A DNA stretch of 64,000 nucleotides, taken from the NCBI RefSeq assembly GCF_001729745.1, contig NZ_CP017186.1:2356001-2420000 (forward strand), read 5' to 3'. The translations under genes and the position numbers were made by a program. The DNA is from Enterobacter hormaechei subsp. hoffmannii (GTDB lineage Bacteria > Pseudomonadota > Gammaproteobacteria > Enterobacterales > Enterobacteriaceae). Shown here piece after piece: positions 28,714-39,007 of this stretch. A model generated the notes under the pieces. The model was not told the DNA's origin. It worked only from the letters and a program-made list of their open reading frames with translations, and did not search any database. The stretch's first letter is position 1. Every line of letters begins with the position of its first letter.

Positions 28714-29556
28714 TCAGCCCTTTACGCCGCCGGCGGTCAAACCACTTTTAATAAAACGTTCAGACAGGGCATACATAATGACAACGGGCAGTGCGGTCAC
28801 AAGCGATGCCGCCATCATGCGACCCCAGATGTAATCTGGCGTACTGAAGAGCGTGTTCAGCCCCACCGGCAACGTGAAGTTGCTGGCGCTGGACAGGAAA
28901 ATGGAGGCGAACAGGTAGTCATTCCACGCCACCATGAAGCAGTAAACGAAGACTGACACCAGACCCGAGATCGCCAGCGGCACGGTGATGCGGAAGATGA
29001 TTTGCAGGCGGTTCAGGCCGTCCATCATCGCGGCTTCTTCTATCTCATCCGGGATAGTGTCGAAATAGCTGCGCAGCATAAAGACCGCAGTCGGCAACGT
29101 CTGCGTCACCATGGTGATGATCAGCGCCAGCTCGGTGTCATAAATGCCGAGCGCGGTGATGATTTTGAACAGCGGCACCACCAGCAGGATCCCGGAGAAC
29201 ATATAGACGGTGTAGAAGCTCGCATTGATCGTCGTGCGCCCTTTAAAGCGCAGTTTGGATAACGCATAAGCGCCCAGCGTACCGAGAAACACCGCAATGA
29301 CAGAGGAGGTCAGTGACACCACCATGCTGTTACGGAAATAATCCACAAACGGGAAAATCAGCGGGTTAAAGATGTCGATGTAGTGCTGTAACGTCCACTC
29401 CTGCGGCAGGATAGTCGGGTGCAGTGAGATCGCCTCTTTCGCGCTTTTGAACGATGTCATCAGCATCACAAAAAACGGAAACAGCGTGATAATCAGGAAT
29501 ACCGCCAGTCCCAGATAAAAACCGATACGGCCCAGAACGCGTTTATTTGTTGCCAT
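28714..29556 (-). CDS. ycjP: Sugar ABC transporter permease YcjP
   Basis: The 280-residue protein has six predicted membrane helices and the MalG-type cytoplasmic loop EEAAMMDGLNRLQIIFRI near 187-204, the ATPase docking site. It pairs with YcjO to form the channel. The start overlaps ycjO by 14 bp. Confidence 0.95.
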   Translation of the reverse strand: MATNKRVLGRIGFYLGLAVFLIITLFPFFVMLMTSFKSAKEAISLHPTILPQEWTLQHYIDIFNPLIFPFVDYFRNSMVVSLTSSVIAVFLGTLGAYALSKLRFKGRTTINASFYTVYMFSGILLVVPLFKIITALGIYDTELALIITMVTQTLPTAVFMLRSYFDTIPDEIEEAAMMDGLNRLQIIFRITVPLAISGLVSVFVYCFMVAWNDYLFASIFLSSASNFTLPVGLNTLFSTPDYIWGRMMAASLVTALPVVIMYALSERFIKSGLTAGGVKG

Positions 29557-30424
29557 TGAGGTTTACCCTTTTTCTGGTCAGCAGAATGACAGCGAATATG
29601 ATCACAAACAGCACAACGGAAATGGCGGCTGCTTTACCCAGGTCATTGAACGCAAAGGCGGTTTTGTAGAGATATACGCCCAGAATGTCGACCTTGGTGG
29701 TGAGCAGATAAACATCCGCAAACATGTAGAACATCCAGATGGTGCGCAGCGTGACCACCGTGGCCAGCACCGGCATGATGGCGGGCAACGTCACGATACG
29801 AAAACGCTGCCAGGCATTCGCCCCGTCCATCTCTGCCGCTTCGTACAAGGATTTATCAATGGTCTGTAGAATCGCGAGGAACGAGATAAAGGCATACGGG
29901 AAGTAACGCCAGATGGCGAACAGCACGACCAGGACAAAACTGCTGCCAGGGTTATCGAACCACAGCGGCGCCTGATCGTAGAGATGCAGCAGATCAACGC
30001 CAAGATAGTTCACAATTCCGTAGCCGTTGTTGAACATGTATTTCCAGGCAAATACCAGTGAAATAGACGGCGTCACATAGGACAGTATCACCAGTGAACG
30101 TGCCGTTTTCCGCATGCGGAATTCACGGTTAAAGAAGATCGCTACGGCCAGCCCCAGTCCGGTGCTGCCGATCACCACCAGCGCCGTATACCAGAACGTC
30201 ATCCACAGGGAGTGCCAGAACGCAGCATCGCCCAGGATGCGAATGTAGTTATCCAGACCGACGAACACCGCATCAATACGCGGATTCAGCGGTAAACGTA
30301 AAAAACTGATTTCAATGTTAGAAATCATTGGCCAGGCCACCAGGCCCCCCAGCAAAATCAGGCTGGGGGCCAACAGCAGCATGGCGAAAGGCATATCTGA
30401 ACGACCAGAAAACAACGTCTTCAT
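29543..30424 (-). CDS. ycjO: Sugar ABC transporter permease YcjO
   Basis: The 293-residue protein has six membrane helices and a MalF-type EAA loop (LYEAAEMDGANAWQRFRI, about 192-209). It is the partner permease of YcjP and lies 21 bp after ycjN. Confidence 0.95.
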   Translation of the reverse strand: MKTLFSGRSDMPFAMLLLAPSLILLGGLVAWPMISNIEISFLRLPLNPRIDAVFVGLDNYIRILGDAAFWHSLWMTFWYTALVVIGSTGLGLAVAIFFNREFRMRKTARSLVILSYVTPSISLVFAWKYMFNNGYGIVNYLGVDLLHLYDQAPLWFDNPGSSFVLVVLFAIWRYFPYAFISFLAILQTIDKSLYEAAEMDGANAWQRFRIVTLPAIMPVLATVVTLRTIWMFYMFADVYLLTTKVDILGVYLYKTAFAFNDLGKAAAISVVLFVIIFAVILLTRKRVNLNGNK

Positions 30425-30445
30425 AATTCCCTTCGCAAAGCGCTC

Positions 30446-31738
30446 CTATCGTTGTGATATCAGGTCAGTCAGTTTCTTCTGGCTGTTGCTTAACGTCGCA
30501 CTGAGATCTTTTTGTCCCACCGTCACGTTATGCACCATGGAACTGATAATGCCGGACCCGGTAACATCTCCCATGCGGGTAAAGTTCTTGTCGCCCACGG
30601 CACCAAACACCTGGACGTTCGGGAACTGCGCAATCAGCTCGTAAGGCAGTTGACCAAAGGCCTTGATAACGTCGTTGTTTTTCCAGGAATCAGTGCCCAC
30701 CACGAGTTTATTGACCGGTAGCGCGGCGCCCGGAGACATCATGACCCAATCAGAGGCGTTCTGAGCCTGCTCCATCCAGGTGACAAATTTCTCGGCGGCC
30801 TGCGTTTCCTCTTCGGTCTGGCCGGTAGTGATCGTCAAAGAAGTGATCATGCCGTACACGGCTGATGATTTTTCCGTCGGGACAACGAACCCCAGGTTGG
30901 CCGGATTGCCATCTTTGAAGACCGCGGGCAGGATATAGGTAGAGTAAACGGCCATAGGCGCAGAACCGTTCATGAAGGCGTCTTTGATCTCCATGACATC
31001 ATTCGAGCCCGGCATGGTGTTCGCGGCCAGTGCCCTATAAAACTCCAGCGCTTTCGACATCTCAGGGGTATCGATTTTCACGCTGCCGTTTGCATCAAAG
31101 ACGTTGGCCCCTCCTGACAAAGCAAATTGCGAGAAAGCCTGCTCCGTCATGACGCTTTCTGCGGTTGGAAGCGCGATACCGTAATGTTTTTTAGCCGGAT
31201 CGTTGAGCGCCTGACTGGCTTTCAGCAGTTGCTCCCAGTTGTGCGGCTCTTCAATACCCGCTGCCGCGAGCGCATCTTTGTGATACCAGACGCCGGACAG
31301 CCAGGCGCTAACCGGCACCCCCGTCCATGCGTTGCCATCTTCCGTGCGAACTACGCGTAAAATGCCGTCGTAAAATGTCTCCTCGCCCACCGCCTTGATG
31401 GCGCGGCCGATGGCGTCACGATCCAGTAGCTGCTCTTTATCCATGACTTTGGCGTAGTCATGGCTGATCTCAATCACCTCCGGCAGCGCACCGGTACGAG
31501 CCAGGGTAATTACCTTGGTGTTGTAGGCATCTTCTTCAACGGGTACCTGCTTCACCGTAATCGACGGGTTCTCTTTCTCGAATTTTTCAATCAATTTCGT
31601 GATAACGGCCTGACGCTCCTGTTCTACCGACGAGTGCATAAACTCAATGGTGACCTGAGATGCTTTATCGTCCTTACAGCCTGATAACAGGGCGCACGAA
31701 ACCAGTGCTGATAACAGCACAATTTTTGGCATTTTCAT
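30446..31738 (-). CDS. ycjN: Sugar ABC transporter substrate-binding lipoprotein YcjN
   Basis: The 430-residue protein has a lipoprotein signal peptide ending LLSGC with the lipidated cysteine at 21. Asp at +3 and +4 but Lys at +2 does not clearly indicate inner-membrane retention. The mature part is a family 1 extracellular solute-binding protein. Substrate is unknown; the operon suggests an oligosaccharide or glycoside such as kojibiose or a guloside. It lies 13 bp after ycjM. Confidence 0.94.
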   Translation of the reverse strand: MKMPKIVLLSALVSCALLSGCKDDKASQVTIEFMHSSVEQERQAVITKLIEKFEKENPSITVKQVPVEEDAYNTKVITLARTGALPEVIEISHDYAKVMDKEQLLDRDAIGRAIKAVGEETFYDGILRVVRTEDGNAWTGVPVSAWLSGVWYHKDALAAAGIEEPHNWEQLLKASQALNDPAKKHYGIALPTAESVMTEQAFSQFALSGGANVFDANGSVKIDTPEMSKALEFYRALAANTMPGSNDVMEIKDAFMNGSAPMAVYSTYILPAVFKDGNPANLGFVVPTEKSSAVYGMITSLTITTGQTEEETQAAEKFVTWMEQAQNASDWVMMSPGAALPVNKLVVGTDSWKNNDVIKAFGQLPYELIAQFPNVQVFGAVGDKNFTRMGDVTGSGIISSMVHNVTVGQKDLSATLSNSQKKLTDLISQR

Positions 31739-31751
31739 TTTAGGGTCCTTT

Positions 31752-33449
31752 TTAGTTTTCTTTAATCCACATTACCTGCCATGGATTGAGGATCAGCTCC
31801 GTACCGCTAATATCCTGTCCTGATAATAATTCCTTACCAGAAAGCGTTTGTTCATAAACGGTCTGCATTTTATTGCTAAAATTAAATAATGCTGTAATTC
31901 GCTCGCCATTTTCAGCAACACGAATAATTTTAAGAATTTGTTTACCCACTGCGTCGAAAGCAGCCTGACTATCCGGATGGAACGCCCTCTCGCCGCGACG
32001 AATAGCGATAAACTCACTCAAACGAGAATAAATTTGATAACGAATACTCTTCTTATTATTCAGTTCGCTATCAAGCTGCCCCGCCGTGTATTTTTTCCGG
32101 TTAATCGCGCGGTTATATCCGAGGCGTTCGACGCCTTCATAATCGTTCCGCGAACCAAGAATGCTCTGAATATAAACAGCCGGGACGCCTGGGAAACTTA
32201 ACAACACAGCATGCGCGAGGAGGAACCGTGCAATACGTTCCTCATCTGAACTGTCTTGTAAACTTAACGCATCAAGATAGGTGACATTAATTTCATAAGG
32301 GCTTCGCGTTCCGTCAGGATTATTTTTCCAGTTGACCAGCGCGCCTTCCTGCTGAAGATTTTCGACCAACGAGAGGATCTCTGATTCCGGAAGAATGCCG
32401 CGCAGCGGATTCAAACCGATACCATCATGCGAGGCCAGGAAATTAAACCATGTAGTGTGTGAAGAAGGCAGTGCCAGCGACCCCGCCCATTGGCAAAGTG
32501 CTTTCACATCCTGACGATGAACGGCATGCAGCACCAGCGGAGGTAAGGAAAACTGATAGACCATCTGGGCTTCGTTTTCACCATCACCGAAGTAAGAGAT
32601 GTTGTCTTTGTGCGGAACATTTGTCTCAGTAATGATCACCGTTCCAGGTGCCACGGCGTCCGTAATGGCGCGGAACAGCTGGATAAGGCAATGAGTTTGT
32701 TCCAGATGGATGCAGGTTGTTCCCGGGATTTTCCACATAAACCCGACCGCATCCAGACGGATATAACGCGCCCCTTCCATGAGGTAATGGAGCAGAACGT
32801 CAACCATTGCAATCAGCACCTGCGGCGAGGCGAAATTGAGATCGATCTGGTCATCGCTGAATGTAGTCCATAAATGACGAACGCTGCCATCATTAAGCGT
32901 AAACGGCGTCAACAGCGGTAGAGCGCGTGGGCGCGTCACCGCGGATAAATCGGTTTCCGGGTCGACAGAAATAAAGAAATCTTCATAACCAGGCTTCTGC
33001 GCCAGATAATTAGCAAACCATTCGCTTTTCGCTGACATATGATTGCAAACGAAATCAAACATTAAGCTGGCTGACTGTTTTAATTCCGCGACATCGCGCC
33101 AGTTTCCCGTTTCAGGTGCAACGGTATGATAATCAATAACGGAAAAACCATCATCTGATGACCACGGATAGAAAGGTAAAAGATGGACATGAGAAAAAGT
33201 ACGAGAAAGCCACTCATTATAGAACCGGGTAAATACCGGCAATGCTTTCTCCCCTTTCGCGGAGATCTGATCGGCATAGGTAATCAGAACAACATCTTTT
33301 TCATCCCAGCCTGACTTACGCTTCTCCGTAATATTAACCGCCGCCTGTTGAAGCTTAGTTAATAACACGTCAAGGTGTGCATCTGAAAATGATTCACCGT
33401 AAATATGATTGATAAGGTATTTAATTTTTGCGTTCACATTATTTTCCAT
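31752..33449 (-). CDS. ycjM: Glycoside phosphorylase YcjM (GH13_18, glucosylglycerate type)
   Basis: The 565-residue protein has the sucrose-phosphorylase-type GH13 barrel. YADQISAKGEKALP near 52 and HVHLLPFYPWSSDDGFSVID lie near the N-terminus, RLDAVGFMWK carries the nucleophile Asp, and IITETNVPH carries the acid/base Glu. E. coli YcjM is reported as a glucosylglycerate phosphorylase. The ATG at 33449 aligns with the family start but has no ribosome-binding site; a GTG four codons on is an alternative. A promoter and operator lie directly upstream, giving a leader of about 16 nt. Confidence 0.92.
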   Translation of the reverse strand: MENNVNAKIKYLINHIYGESFSDAHLDVLLTKLQQAAVNITEKRKSGWDEKDVVLITYADQISAKGEKALPVFTRFYNEWLSRTFSHVHLLPFYPWSSDDGFSVIDYHTVAPETGNWRDVAELKQSASLMFDFVCNHMSAKSEWFANYLAQKPGYEDFFISVDPETDLSAVTRPRALPLLTPFTLNDGSVRHLWTTFSDDQIDLNFASPQVLIAMVDVLLHYLMEGARYIRLDAVGFMWKIPGTTCIHLEQTHCLIQLFRAITDAVAPGTVIITETNVPHKDNISYFGDGENEAQMVYQFSLPPLVLHAVHRQDVKALCQWAGSLALPSSHTTWFNFLASHDGIGLNPLRGILPESEILSLVENLQQEGALVNWKNNPDGTRSPYEINVTYLDALSLQDSSDEERIARFLLAHAVLLSFPGVPAVYIQSILGSRNDYEGVERLGYNRAINRKKYTAGQLDSELNNKKSIRYQIYSRLSEFIAIRRGERAFHPDSQAAFDAVGKQILKIIRVAENGERITALFNFSNKMQTVYEQTLSGKELLSGQDISGTELILNPWQVMWIKEN

Positions 33450-33462
33450 GGTAGCGGTCCCA
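33449..33462 (-). promoter_or_regulatory. YcjW-type operator at the ycjM start
   Basis: TGGTAGCGGTCCCA fits a LacI-family operator (TGGNANCGNTNCCA) and is identical to the site at 23507-23520. It spans roughly +4 to +17 of the predicted transcript and touches the ycjM ATG, so a bound repressor would block promoter clearance. Confidence 0.7.
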
Positions 33463-33471
33463 CGGAGTGGC

Positions 33472-33500
33472 AATCTACTCCCATGAAAAATATCTGTCAA
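33472..33500 (-). promoter_or_regulatory. Sigma70 promoter of the ycjM-ycjV operon
   Basis: TTGACA (33500-33495), a 17-bp spacer and TAGATT (33477-33472) form a good sigma70 promoter on the minus strand. The start point would be near 33465, just before the operator. Confidence 0.7.
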
Positions 33501-33570
33501 CGGACCAGGGGGCTGAAAAAGGCATTCTCAAAGCAGCGCAATGCAGTAATGTGAGCTGCCGCAAAGAAAG

Positions 33571-33600
33571 AGAAAAAGCAGAGGGGGAATTCATGCCCTC
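33571..33600 (-). terminator. Probable terminator of the psp operon
   Basis: GAGGG (33581-33585) pairs with CCCTC (33596-33600). On the minus strand TGC and five Ts follow. It lies 34 bp after the pspD stop, where pspE stands in E. coli. Confidence 0.6.
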
Positions 33601-33633
33601 TCTCAGCGCGAGAAAGGGCTTATATGAGCGGGA

Positions 33634-33858
33634 TTAGCGTGAAAAGTAGCGACGTGAAACGCGTTTTGCCAGTTTTTGTAACAGCGGCTCCAGGGCGACC
33701 GCCAGCAACATTCTGACCGGCTTACGGGCAACAGACTTGATCGCCCAGCCCGCCACACCAGCCGGACCATAACGTAACGCCGTCATCAGAACCAGTTTAC
33801 CTGCGATTTTCAGGCCGGGTTTTACCTTCTGACCGGCCTGTTGCCAGTTTTGTTTCAT
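33634..33858 (-). CDS. pspD: Phage-shock protein PspD
   Basis: The 74-residue protein is basic at both ends with a hydrophobic, alanine-rich middle (about 20-58), consistent with a peripheral inner-membrane protein. It matches E. coli PspD closely. It follows pspC by 12 bp. The pspE rhodanese gene expected next is absent. Confidence 0.93.
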   Translation of the reverse strand: MKQNWQQAGQKVKPGLKIAGKLVLMTALRYGPAGVAGWAIKSVARKPVRMLLAVALEPLLQKLAKRVSRRYFSR

Positions 33859-33870
33859 GTAAGTTCTCTC

Positions 33871-34230
33871 TTAAAGCTGACGGAAACGACTTCTCAGCGT
33901 AAAGGTATCGGAGGTGACATAACGTTCCATCTCGCGCAATCGCTTCTCCCCTGCGCTCAGCTGTTCATCCACCGCGTTAAGAAGATCGCTGCTGGTTGGC
34001 GTGTTTTCCGCATCCAGCTCACCTTCCGGCATCGGATCAAGTACAAACGACAGAATGATGTAAGCCACCAGTGTAATAAAGGCCAGGCCAAAGAAAATCG
34101 ACAATACGGTGACCACACGTACCAGTTTTACCGGGACATCCAGATAGTGTGCCAGCCCGGCGCAAACGCCCCGAACCATGCCCTGCTGCGGGATGCGCCA
34201 CAGTTTTTTATTCAGATTTAGTCCAGCCAT
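33871..34230 (-). CDS. pspC: Phage-shock protein PspC
   Basis: The 119-residue protein has an amphipathic N-terminal PspC domain (RGVCAGLAHYLDVP) and one membrane helix near 40-64. PspB and PspC sense envelope stress and draw PspA away from PspF. Its ATG shares one base with the pspB stop (TAATG). Confidence 0.96.
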   Translation of the reverse strand: MAGLNLNKKLWRIPQQGMVRGVCAGLAHYLDVPVKLVRVVTVLSIFFGLAFITLVAYIILSFVLDPMPEGELDAENTPTSSDLLNAVDEQLSAGEKRLREMERYVTSDTFTLRSRFRQL

Positions 34231-34454
34231 TAACGCTCCCTCCAGTTCGGGTGTTCCGCATCCAGGATGGCTTCCAGCGCCTGAATACGTTCGCGCATTT
34301 TGTTTGCCTCAGAAGAGAGCTGCGCCAGCCGCTGTTGCTCGCTTTGCGACAGCTCCCCGCGAGAAGAGCGGTTGCTGTAGTGCAGCCATAACCAGATGGG
34401 CAGAACAAACAGCACGAAAATTGTCAGGGGTATTGCCAGAAAAAGCGCGCTCAT
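34230..34454 (-). CDS. pspB: Phage-shock protein PspB
   Basis: The 74-residue protein has an N-terminal membrane helix (about 3-24) and a cytosolic coiled coil with leucine-rich spacing (about 36-66). It acts with PspC as the stress sensor. Confidence 0.96.
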   Translation of the reverse strand: MSALFLAIPLTIFVLFVLPIWLWLHYSNRSSRGELSQSEQQRLAQLSSEANKMRERIQALEAILDAEHPNWRER

Positions 34455-34503
34455 GTGTACTCCTTGTCTTGCGATGCGGCACGCTCAGGTGCCGCAGGAT
34501 TTA

Positions 34504-35175
<672 letters not shown>

Positions 35176-35220
35176 TCAATCCTCATAGTTCTGTTATCGG
35201 GCGATGCCCTGCTGAGTAGT

Positions 35221-35240
35221 TAATACAAATCCCATGCCAA
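35221..35240 (-). promoter_or_regulatory. Sigma54 promoter of pspA
   Basis: The minus strand reads TTGGCATGGGATTTGTATTA. TGGCAT is the -24 element and TTTGTA the -12 region, closely following the E. coli pspA promoter. It lies in the space shared with the divergent activator gene pspF. Confidence 0.85.
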
Positions 35241-35338
35241 CTTTTTATCTTATTGATTTTACTGAGTGTGATTGATATTTATCCATCCAGCGGCTATTCT
35301 CACCTGGTGAATATCACTAAGGAGTGGTTAATTTCATC

Positions 35339-36316
35339 ATGGCTGAATATAAAGACAATTTGATTGGCGAGGCAAACAGCTTCCTGGAAGTGCTTGAGCA
35401 GGTATCGCGCCTGGCGCCGCTGAATAAACCGGTGCTCATTATCGGTGAGCGCGGAACGGGTAAAGAACTTATCGCTAACCGTCTGCACTTTCTGTCTGGC
35501 CGCTGGGACGGGCCTTTTATTTCGCTTAACTGCGCGGCGCTGAATGAAAATCTGCTCGACACGGAGCTTTTCGGTCATGAAGCCGGCGCGTTTACTGGCG
35601 CACAAAAACGGCACCCCGGTCGTTTTGAACGTGCCGACGGTGGAACGCTCTTTCTCGACGAGCTGGCGACCGCGCCAATGCTGGTGCAGGAAAAGCTGCT
35701 GCGCGTCATTGAGTATGGCGAACTGGAACGCGTTGGCGGAAGTCAGCCGCTTCAGGTTAACGTTCGCCTGGTGTGCGCCACTAACGCCGATCTGCCCGCG
35801 ATGGTGGCAGAAGATAAATTCCGCGCCGACCTGCTGGACCGGCTGGCTTTCGATGTCGTCCAATTGCCGCCGCTGCGTGAGCGGCGCAGCGATATCATGC
35901 TACTGGCCGATCAATTTGCCATTCAGATGTGCCGGGAACTGGGCCTGCCGCTCTTTCCGGGCTTCAGCGAACAGGCCACCGAGACCCTGCTCGGTTACCA
36001 CTGGCCGGGGAATATCCGTGAACTGAAAAACGTGGTGGAACGGTCTGTTTACCGTCATGGCAGCAGCGAGACCGAACTGGACAACATTATTCTCGATCCG
36101 TTTCGGCGCGAGGTTAAACAGCCCCTTGCTCCGGCGGCGCGCCAGCATGATCCGGCGTTGCCGCTCGATTTACGCCAGTTCCAGCATCAGCAGGAGCAGC
36201 AACTGCTGGAACGGAGCCTGAAAGAGGCGAAATATAACCAGAAACGGGCAGCTGAACTGCTGGGTCTGACCTACCATCAGTTAAGGGCATTGCTCAAAAA
36301 ACATCAAATGCGCTGA
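35339..36316 (+). CDS. pspF: Sigma54 activator PspF of the phage-shock response
   Basis: The 325-residue enhancer-binding protein has no regulatory domain and begins directly with the AAA+ domain. Walker A is GERGTGKE (36-43) and the sigma54-contact loop GAFTGA is at 83-88. A Fis-type helix-turn-helix ends the protein (AAELLGLTYHQLRALLKKH). The ATG at 35339 matches the family N-terminus MAEYKDNL; an in-frame GTG at 35324 is less likely. Confidence 0.97.
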   Translation: MAEYKDNLIGEANSFLEVLEQVSRLAPLNKPVLIIGERGTGKELIANRLHFLSGRWDGPFISLNCAALNENLLDTELFGHEAGAFTGAQKRHPGRFERADGGTLFLDELATAPMLVQEKLLRVIEYGELERVGGSQPLQVNVRLVCATNADLPAMVAEDKFRADLLDRLAFDVVQLPPLRERRSDIMLLADQFAIQMCRELGLPLFPGFSEQATETLLGYHWPGNIRELKNVVERSVYRHGSSETELDNIILDPFRREVKQPLAPAARQHDPALPLDLRQFQHQQEQQLLERSLKEAKYNQKRAAELLGLTYHQLRALLKKHQMR

Positions 36317-36404
36317 CATTATCAGCACTTACCCCCAGACATTTTTACGAAGCAGGCGTAAGTGCGATACACTTTGCAGATCGAATCTAAAAACCTTAAA
36401 AACT

Positions 36405-38045
36405 ATGCGCCTGGTTTTATCATCCCTGTTTGCACTCGGTCTGTTCAGCAATCTGGCCTTTGCTGCGCCCGATCGTACTGCGCCTCCTGATATTCGTGAT
36501 AGTGGTTTCGTCTATTGCGTCAGCGGGCAAGTTGATACCTTTAACCCGCAAAAGGCGGGGAGCGGCGTGATTGTTGATACGCTGGCCGCACAGATTTACG
36601 ATCGCCTGCTCGACGTCGATCCTTATACCTATCGGCTGGTTCCGGAGCTTGCTGAAAGTTGGGAAGTGCTTGATAACGGCGCTACATACCGCTTTCGTCT
36701 ACGCGATGATGTCGCCTTTCAGCACACCCCGTGGTTTACGCCAACCCGTAAACTCAACGCGGATGACGTGGTTTTCACCTTCCAGCGCATATTCAACCGC
36801 AATCATCCGTGGCATAACGTTAATGGCGGAAACTTCCCCTACTTCGACAGTCTGCAATTCGCGGACACGGTCAAAAGCGTTCGTAAGCTGGATAACCGCA
36901 CGGTTGAGTTTCGCCTGACGCGCCCGGACGCCTCATTCCTCTGGCACCTGGCGACGCACTACGCGTCCGTCATGTCAGCCGAATACGCGGATCAGCTGAC
37001 GAAAAAGGATCGTCAGGAACGTCTCGATCGTGAGCCTGTGGGCACAGGACCCTTCCAGTTAGCTGAGTACCGCGCCGGACAATACATTCGCCTGCAACGA
37101 CACGATCATTTCTGGCGCGGCAAACCGCTGATGCCGCAGGTTATTGTCGATCTGGGTTCAGGTGGAACAGGCCGCCTCTCCAAACTGCTGACCGGTGAGT
37201 GCGACGTCCTTGCGTGGCCTGCGGCCAGCCAGTTGACTATTTTGCGCGACGACCCCCGCCTGCGCCTGACCCTACGCCCGGGAATGAACATCGCCTATCT
37301 GGCGTTTAACACCGATAAGCCACCGCTGAATAATCCGGCCGTGCGCCATGCGCTGGCGTTAGCGATCAACAATCAGCGTCTGATGCAGTCGATTTATTAC
37401 GGCACCGCGGAAACCGCCGCCTCTATTCTGCCCCGCGCCTCCTGGGCCTATGACGGCGAGGCGAAGATCACGGAATATAATCCGGCGAAAGCGCGCGAAC
37501 AGCTTAAAGCACTGGGGGCAGAAAACCTGACGCTTCAGCTGTGGGTACCCACCAGCTCTCAGGCGTGGAACCCCAGCCCGCTGAAAACCGCCGAACTGTT
37601 GCAGGCAGATATGGCCCAGGTGGGCGTGAAGGTGATCATCGTTCCTGTCGAAGGCCGTTTCCAGGAGGCGCGTCTGATGGACATGAATCACGACTTAACG
37701 CTGGCTGGCTGGTCTACCGACAGTAACGACCCGGACAGCTTCTTCCGTCCGCTGCTGAGCTGTGCGGCGATCAACTCCCAGACCAACTACGCCCACTGGT
37801 GTAACCGGGAATTTGATGCTGTGCTGCAAAAAGCCCTCTCATCTCAACAGCTTGCTTCACGCATTGAGGCCTACGATGAAGCGCAAGATATTCTGGCCAG
37901 AGAGCTTCCCGTGTTGCCGCTTGCCTCTTCCCTGCGCCTTCAGGCCTACCGTTACGATATAAAAGGGCTGGTACTCAGCCCGTTTGGTAACGCCTCCTTC
38001 GCGGGCGTGACTCGTGAGAAAGAACAAGAGGTGAAAAAACCATGA
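36405..38045 (+). CDS. sapA: Periplasmic peptide-binding protein SapA
   Basis: The 546-residue family 5 solute-binding protein has a signal peptide ending LAFAAPD (about residue 21). It is similar to E. coli SapA throughout. SapA is linked to antimicrobial peptide resistance in several pathogens; in E. coli the SapBCDF part exports putrescine. It overlaps sapB by 4 bp. Confidence 0.96.
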   Translation: MRLVLSSLFALGLFSNLAFAAPDRTAPPDIRDSGFVYCVSGQVDTFNPQKAGSGVIVDTLAAQIYDRLLDVDPYTYRLVPELAESWEVLDNGATYRFRLRDDVAFQHTPWFTPTRKLNADDVVFTFQRIFNRNHPWHNVNGGNFPYFDSLQFADTVKSVRKLDNRTVEFRLTRPDASFLWHLATHYASVMSAEYADQLTKKDRQERLDREPVGTGPFQLAEYRAGQYIRLQRHDHFWRGKPLMPQVIVDLGSGGTGRLSKLLTGECDVLAWPAASQLTILRDDPRLRLTLRPGMNIAYLAFNTDKPPLNNPAVRHALALAINNQRLMQSIYYGTAETAASILPRASWAYDGEAKITEYNPAKAREQLKALGAENLTLQLWVPTSSQAWNPSPLKTAELLQADMAQVGVKVIIVPVEGRFQEARLMDMNHDLTLAGWSTDSNDPDSFFRPLLSCAAINSQTNYAHWCNREFDAVLQKALSSQQLASRIEAYDEAQDILARELPVLPLASSLRLQAYRYDIKGLVLSPFGNASFAGVTREKEQEVKKP

Positions 38046-39007
38046 TTATATTTACCTTGCGGCGGCTGCTGTTACTGCTGGTCACCCTGTTCTTCCTGAC
38101 CTTTGTCGGCTTTAGCCTTAGCTACTTTACGCCGCACGCCCCGCTTCAGGGCTCATCCCTCTGGGACGCCTGGCTGTTCTGGTTTAACGGCCTGTTGCAC
38201 TGGGATTTTGGCGTGTCCAGCATCAACGGACAGCTCATCTCTGAGCAGCTGAAGATGGTTTTCCCGGCCACCATGGAGCTGTGTATACTCGCCTTTGGCT
38301 TTGCCCTCATGGTGGGGATCCCGGTGGGGATGCTGGCGGGAATTTATCGCAATAAATGGCAGGATAAATTCATCAGCGCGCTTGCCTTAATTGGCTTTTC
38401 CATCCCTGTTTTCTGGCTGGCGCTGCTGCTTACCCTCTTCTTTTCACTGACGTTAGGCTGGCTTCCGGTGTCTGGCCGTTTCGACCTGCTATATAACGTG
38501 CAAACGGTGAGCGGCTTCGCCATCGTTGACGCCTGGCTTTCCGATTCAGTCTGGCGCGACGAAATGATCGTGAGCGCCCTGCGCCATATGGTGCTGCCAG
38601 TGCTCACGCTGGCCGTCGCACCGACGACCGAAGTGATCCGCCTGATGCGCATCAGCACTATCGAAGTCTTCGATCAAAACTATGTGAAAGCCGCCGCCAC
38701 ACGCGGACTGTCTCGCCTGACGATTCTACGTCGCCATGTGCTGCACAATGCGTTGCCGCCGGTAATCCCACGGCTTGGGCTGCAATTCTCAACCATGCTG
38801 ACGCTGGCGATGATCACCGAGATGGTTTTCAGCTGGCCGGGCCTTGGACGCTGGATGATCAACGCCATTCGCCAGCAGGATTACGCTGCGATCTCCGCCG
38901 GAGTGATGGTGATTGGCTCGCTGGTTATTATTGTTAACGTTGTTTCCGATATTTTGGGTGCCATGGCCAACCCGTTGAAGCATAAGGAATGGTATGCCTT
39001 ACGATAA
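38042..39007 (+). CDS. sapB: ABC transporter permease SapB
   Basis: The 321-residue DppB-type permease has an N-terminal helix and five further membrane segments. The cytosolic loop [20 protein letters not shown] (about 218-237) docks the ATPases. It overlaps sapC by 14 bp. Confidence 0.97.
   Translation: MIIFTLRRLLLLLVTLFFLTFVGFSLSYFTPHAPLQGSSLWDAWLFWFNGLLHWDFGVSSINGQLISEQLKMVFPATMELCILAFGFALMVGIPVGMLAGIYRNKWQDKFISALALIGFSIPVFWLALLLTLFFSLTLGWLPVSGRFDLLYNVQTVSGFAIVDAWLSDSVWRDEMIVSALRHMVLPVLTLAVAPTTEVIRLMRISTIEVFDQNYVKAAATRGLSRLTILRRHVLHNALPPVIPRLGLQFSTMLTLAMITEMVFSWPGLGRWMINAIRQQDYAAISAGVMVIGSLVIIVNVVSDILGAMANPLKHKEWYALR

Noticed and set aside
27633-33449. Further broken genes in the ycj operon besides ycjR
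   Set aside because: ycjQ, ycjP, ycjO, ycjN and ycjM all have full family length with continuous conserved motifs.
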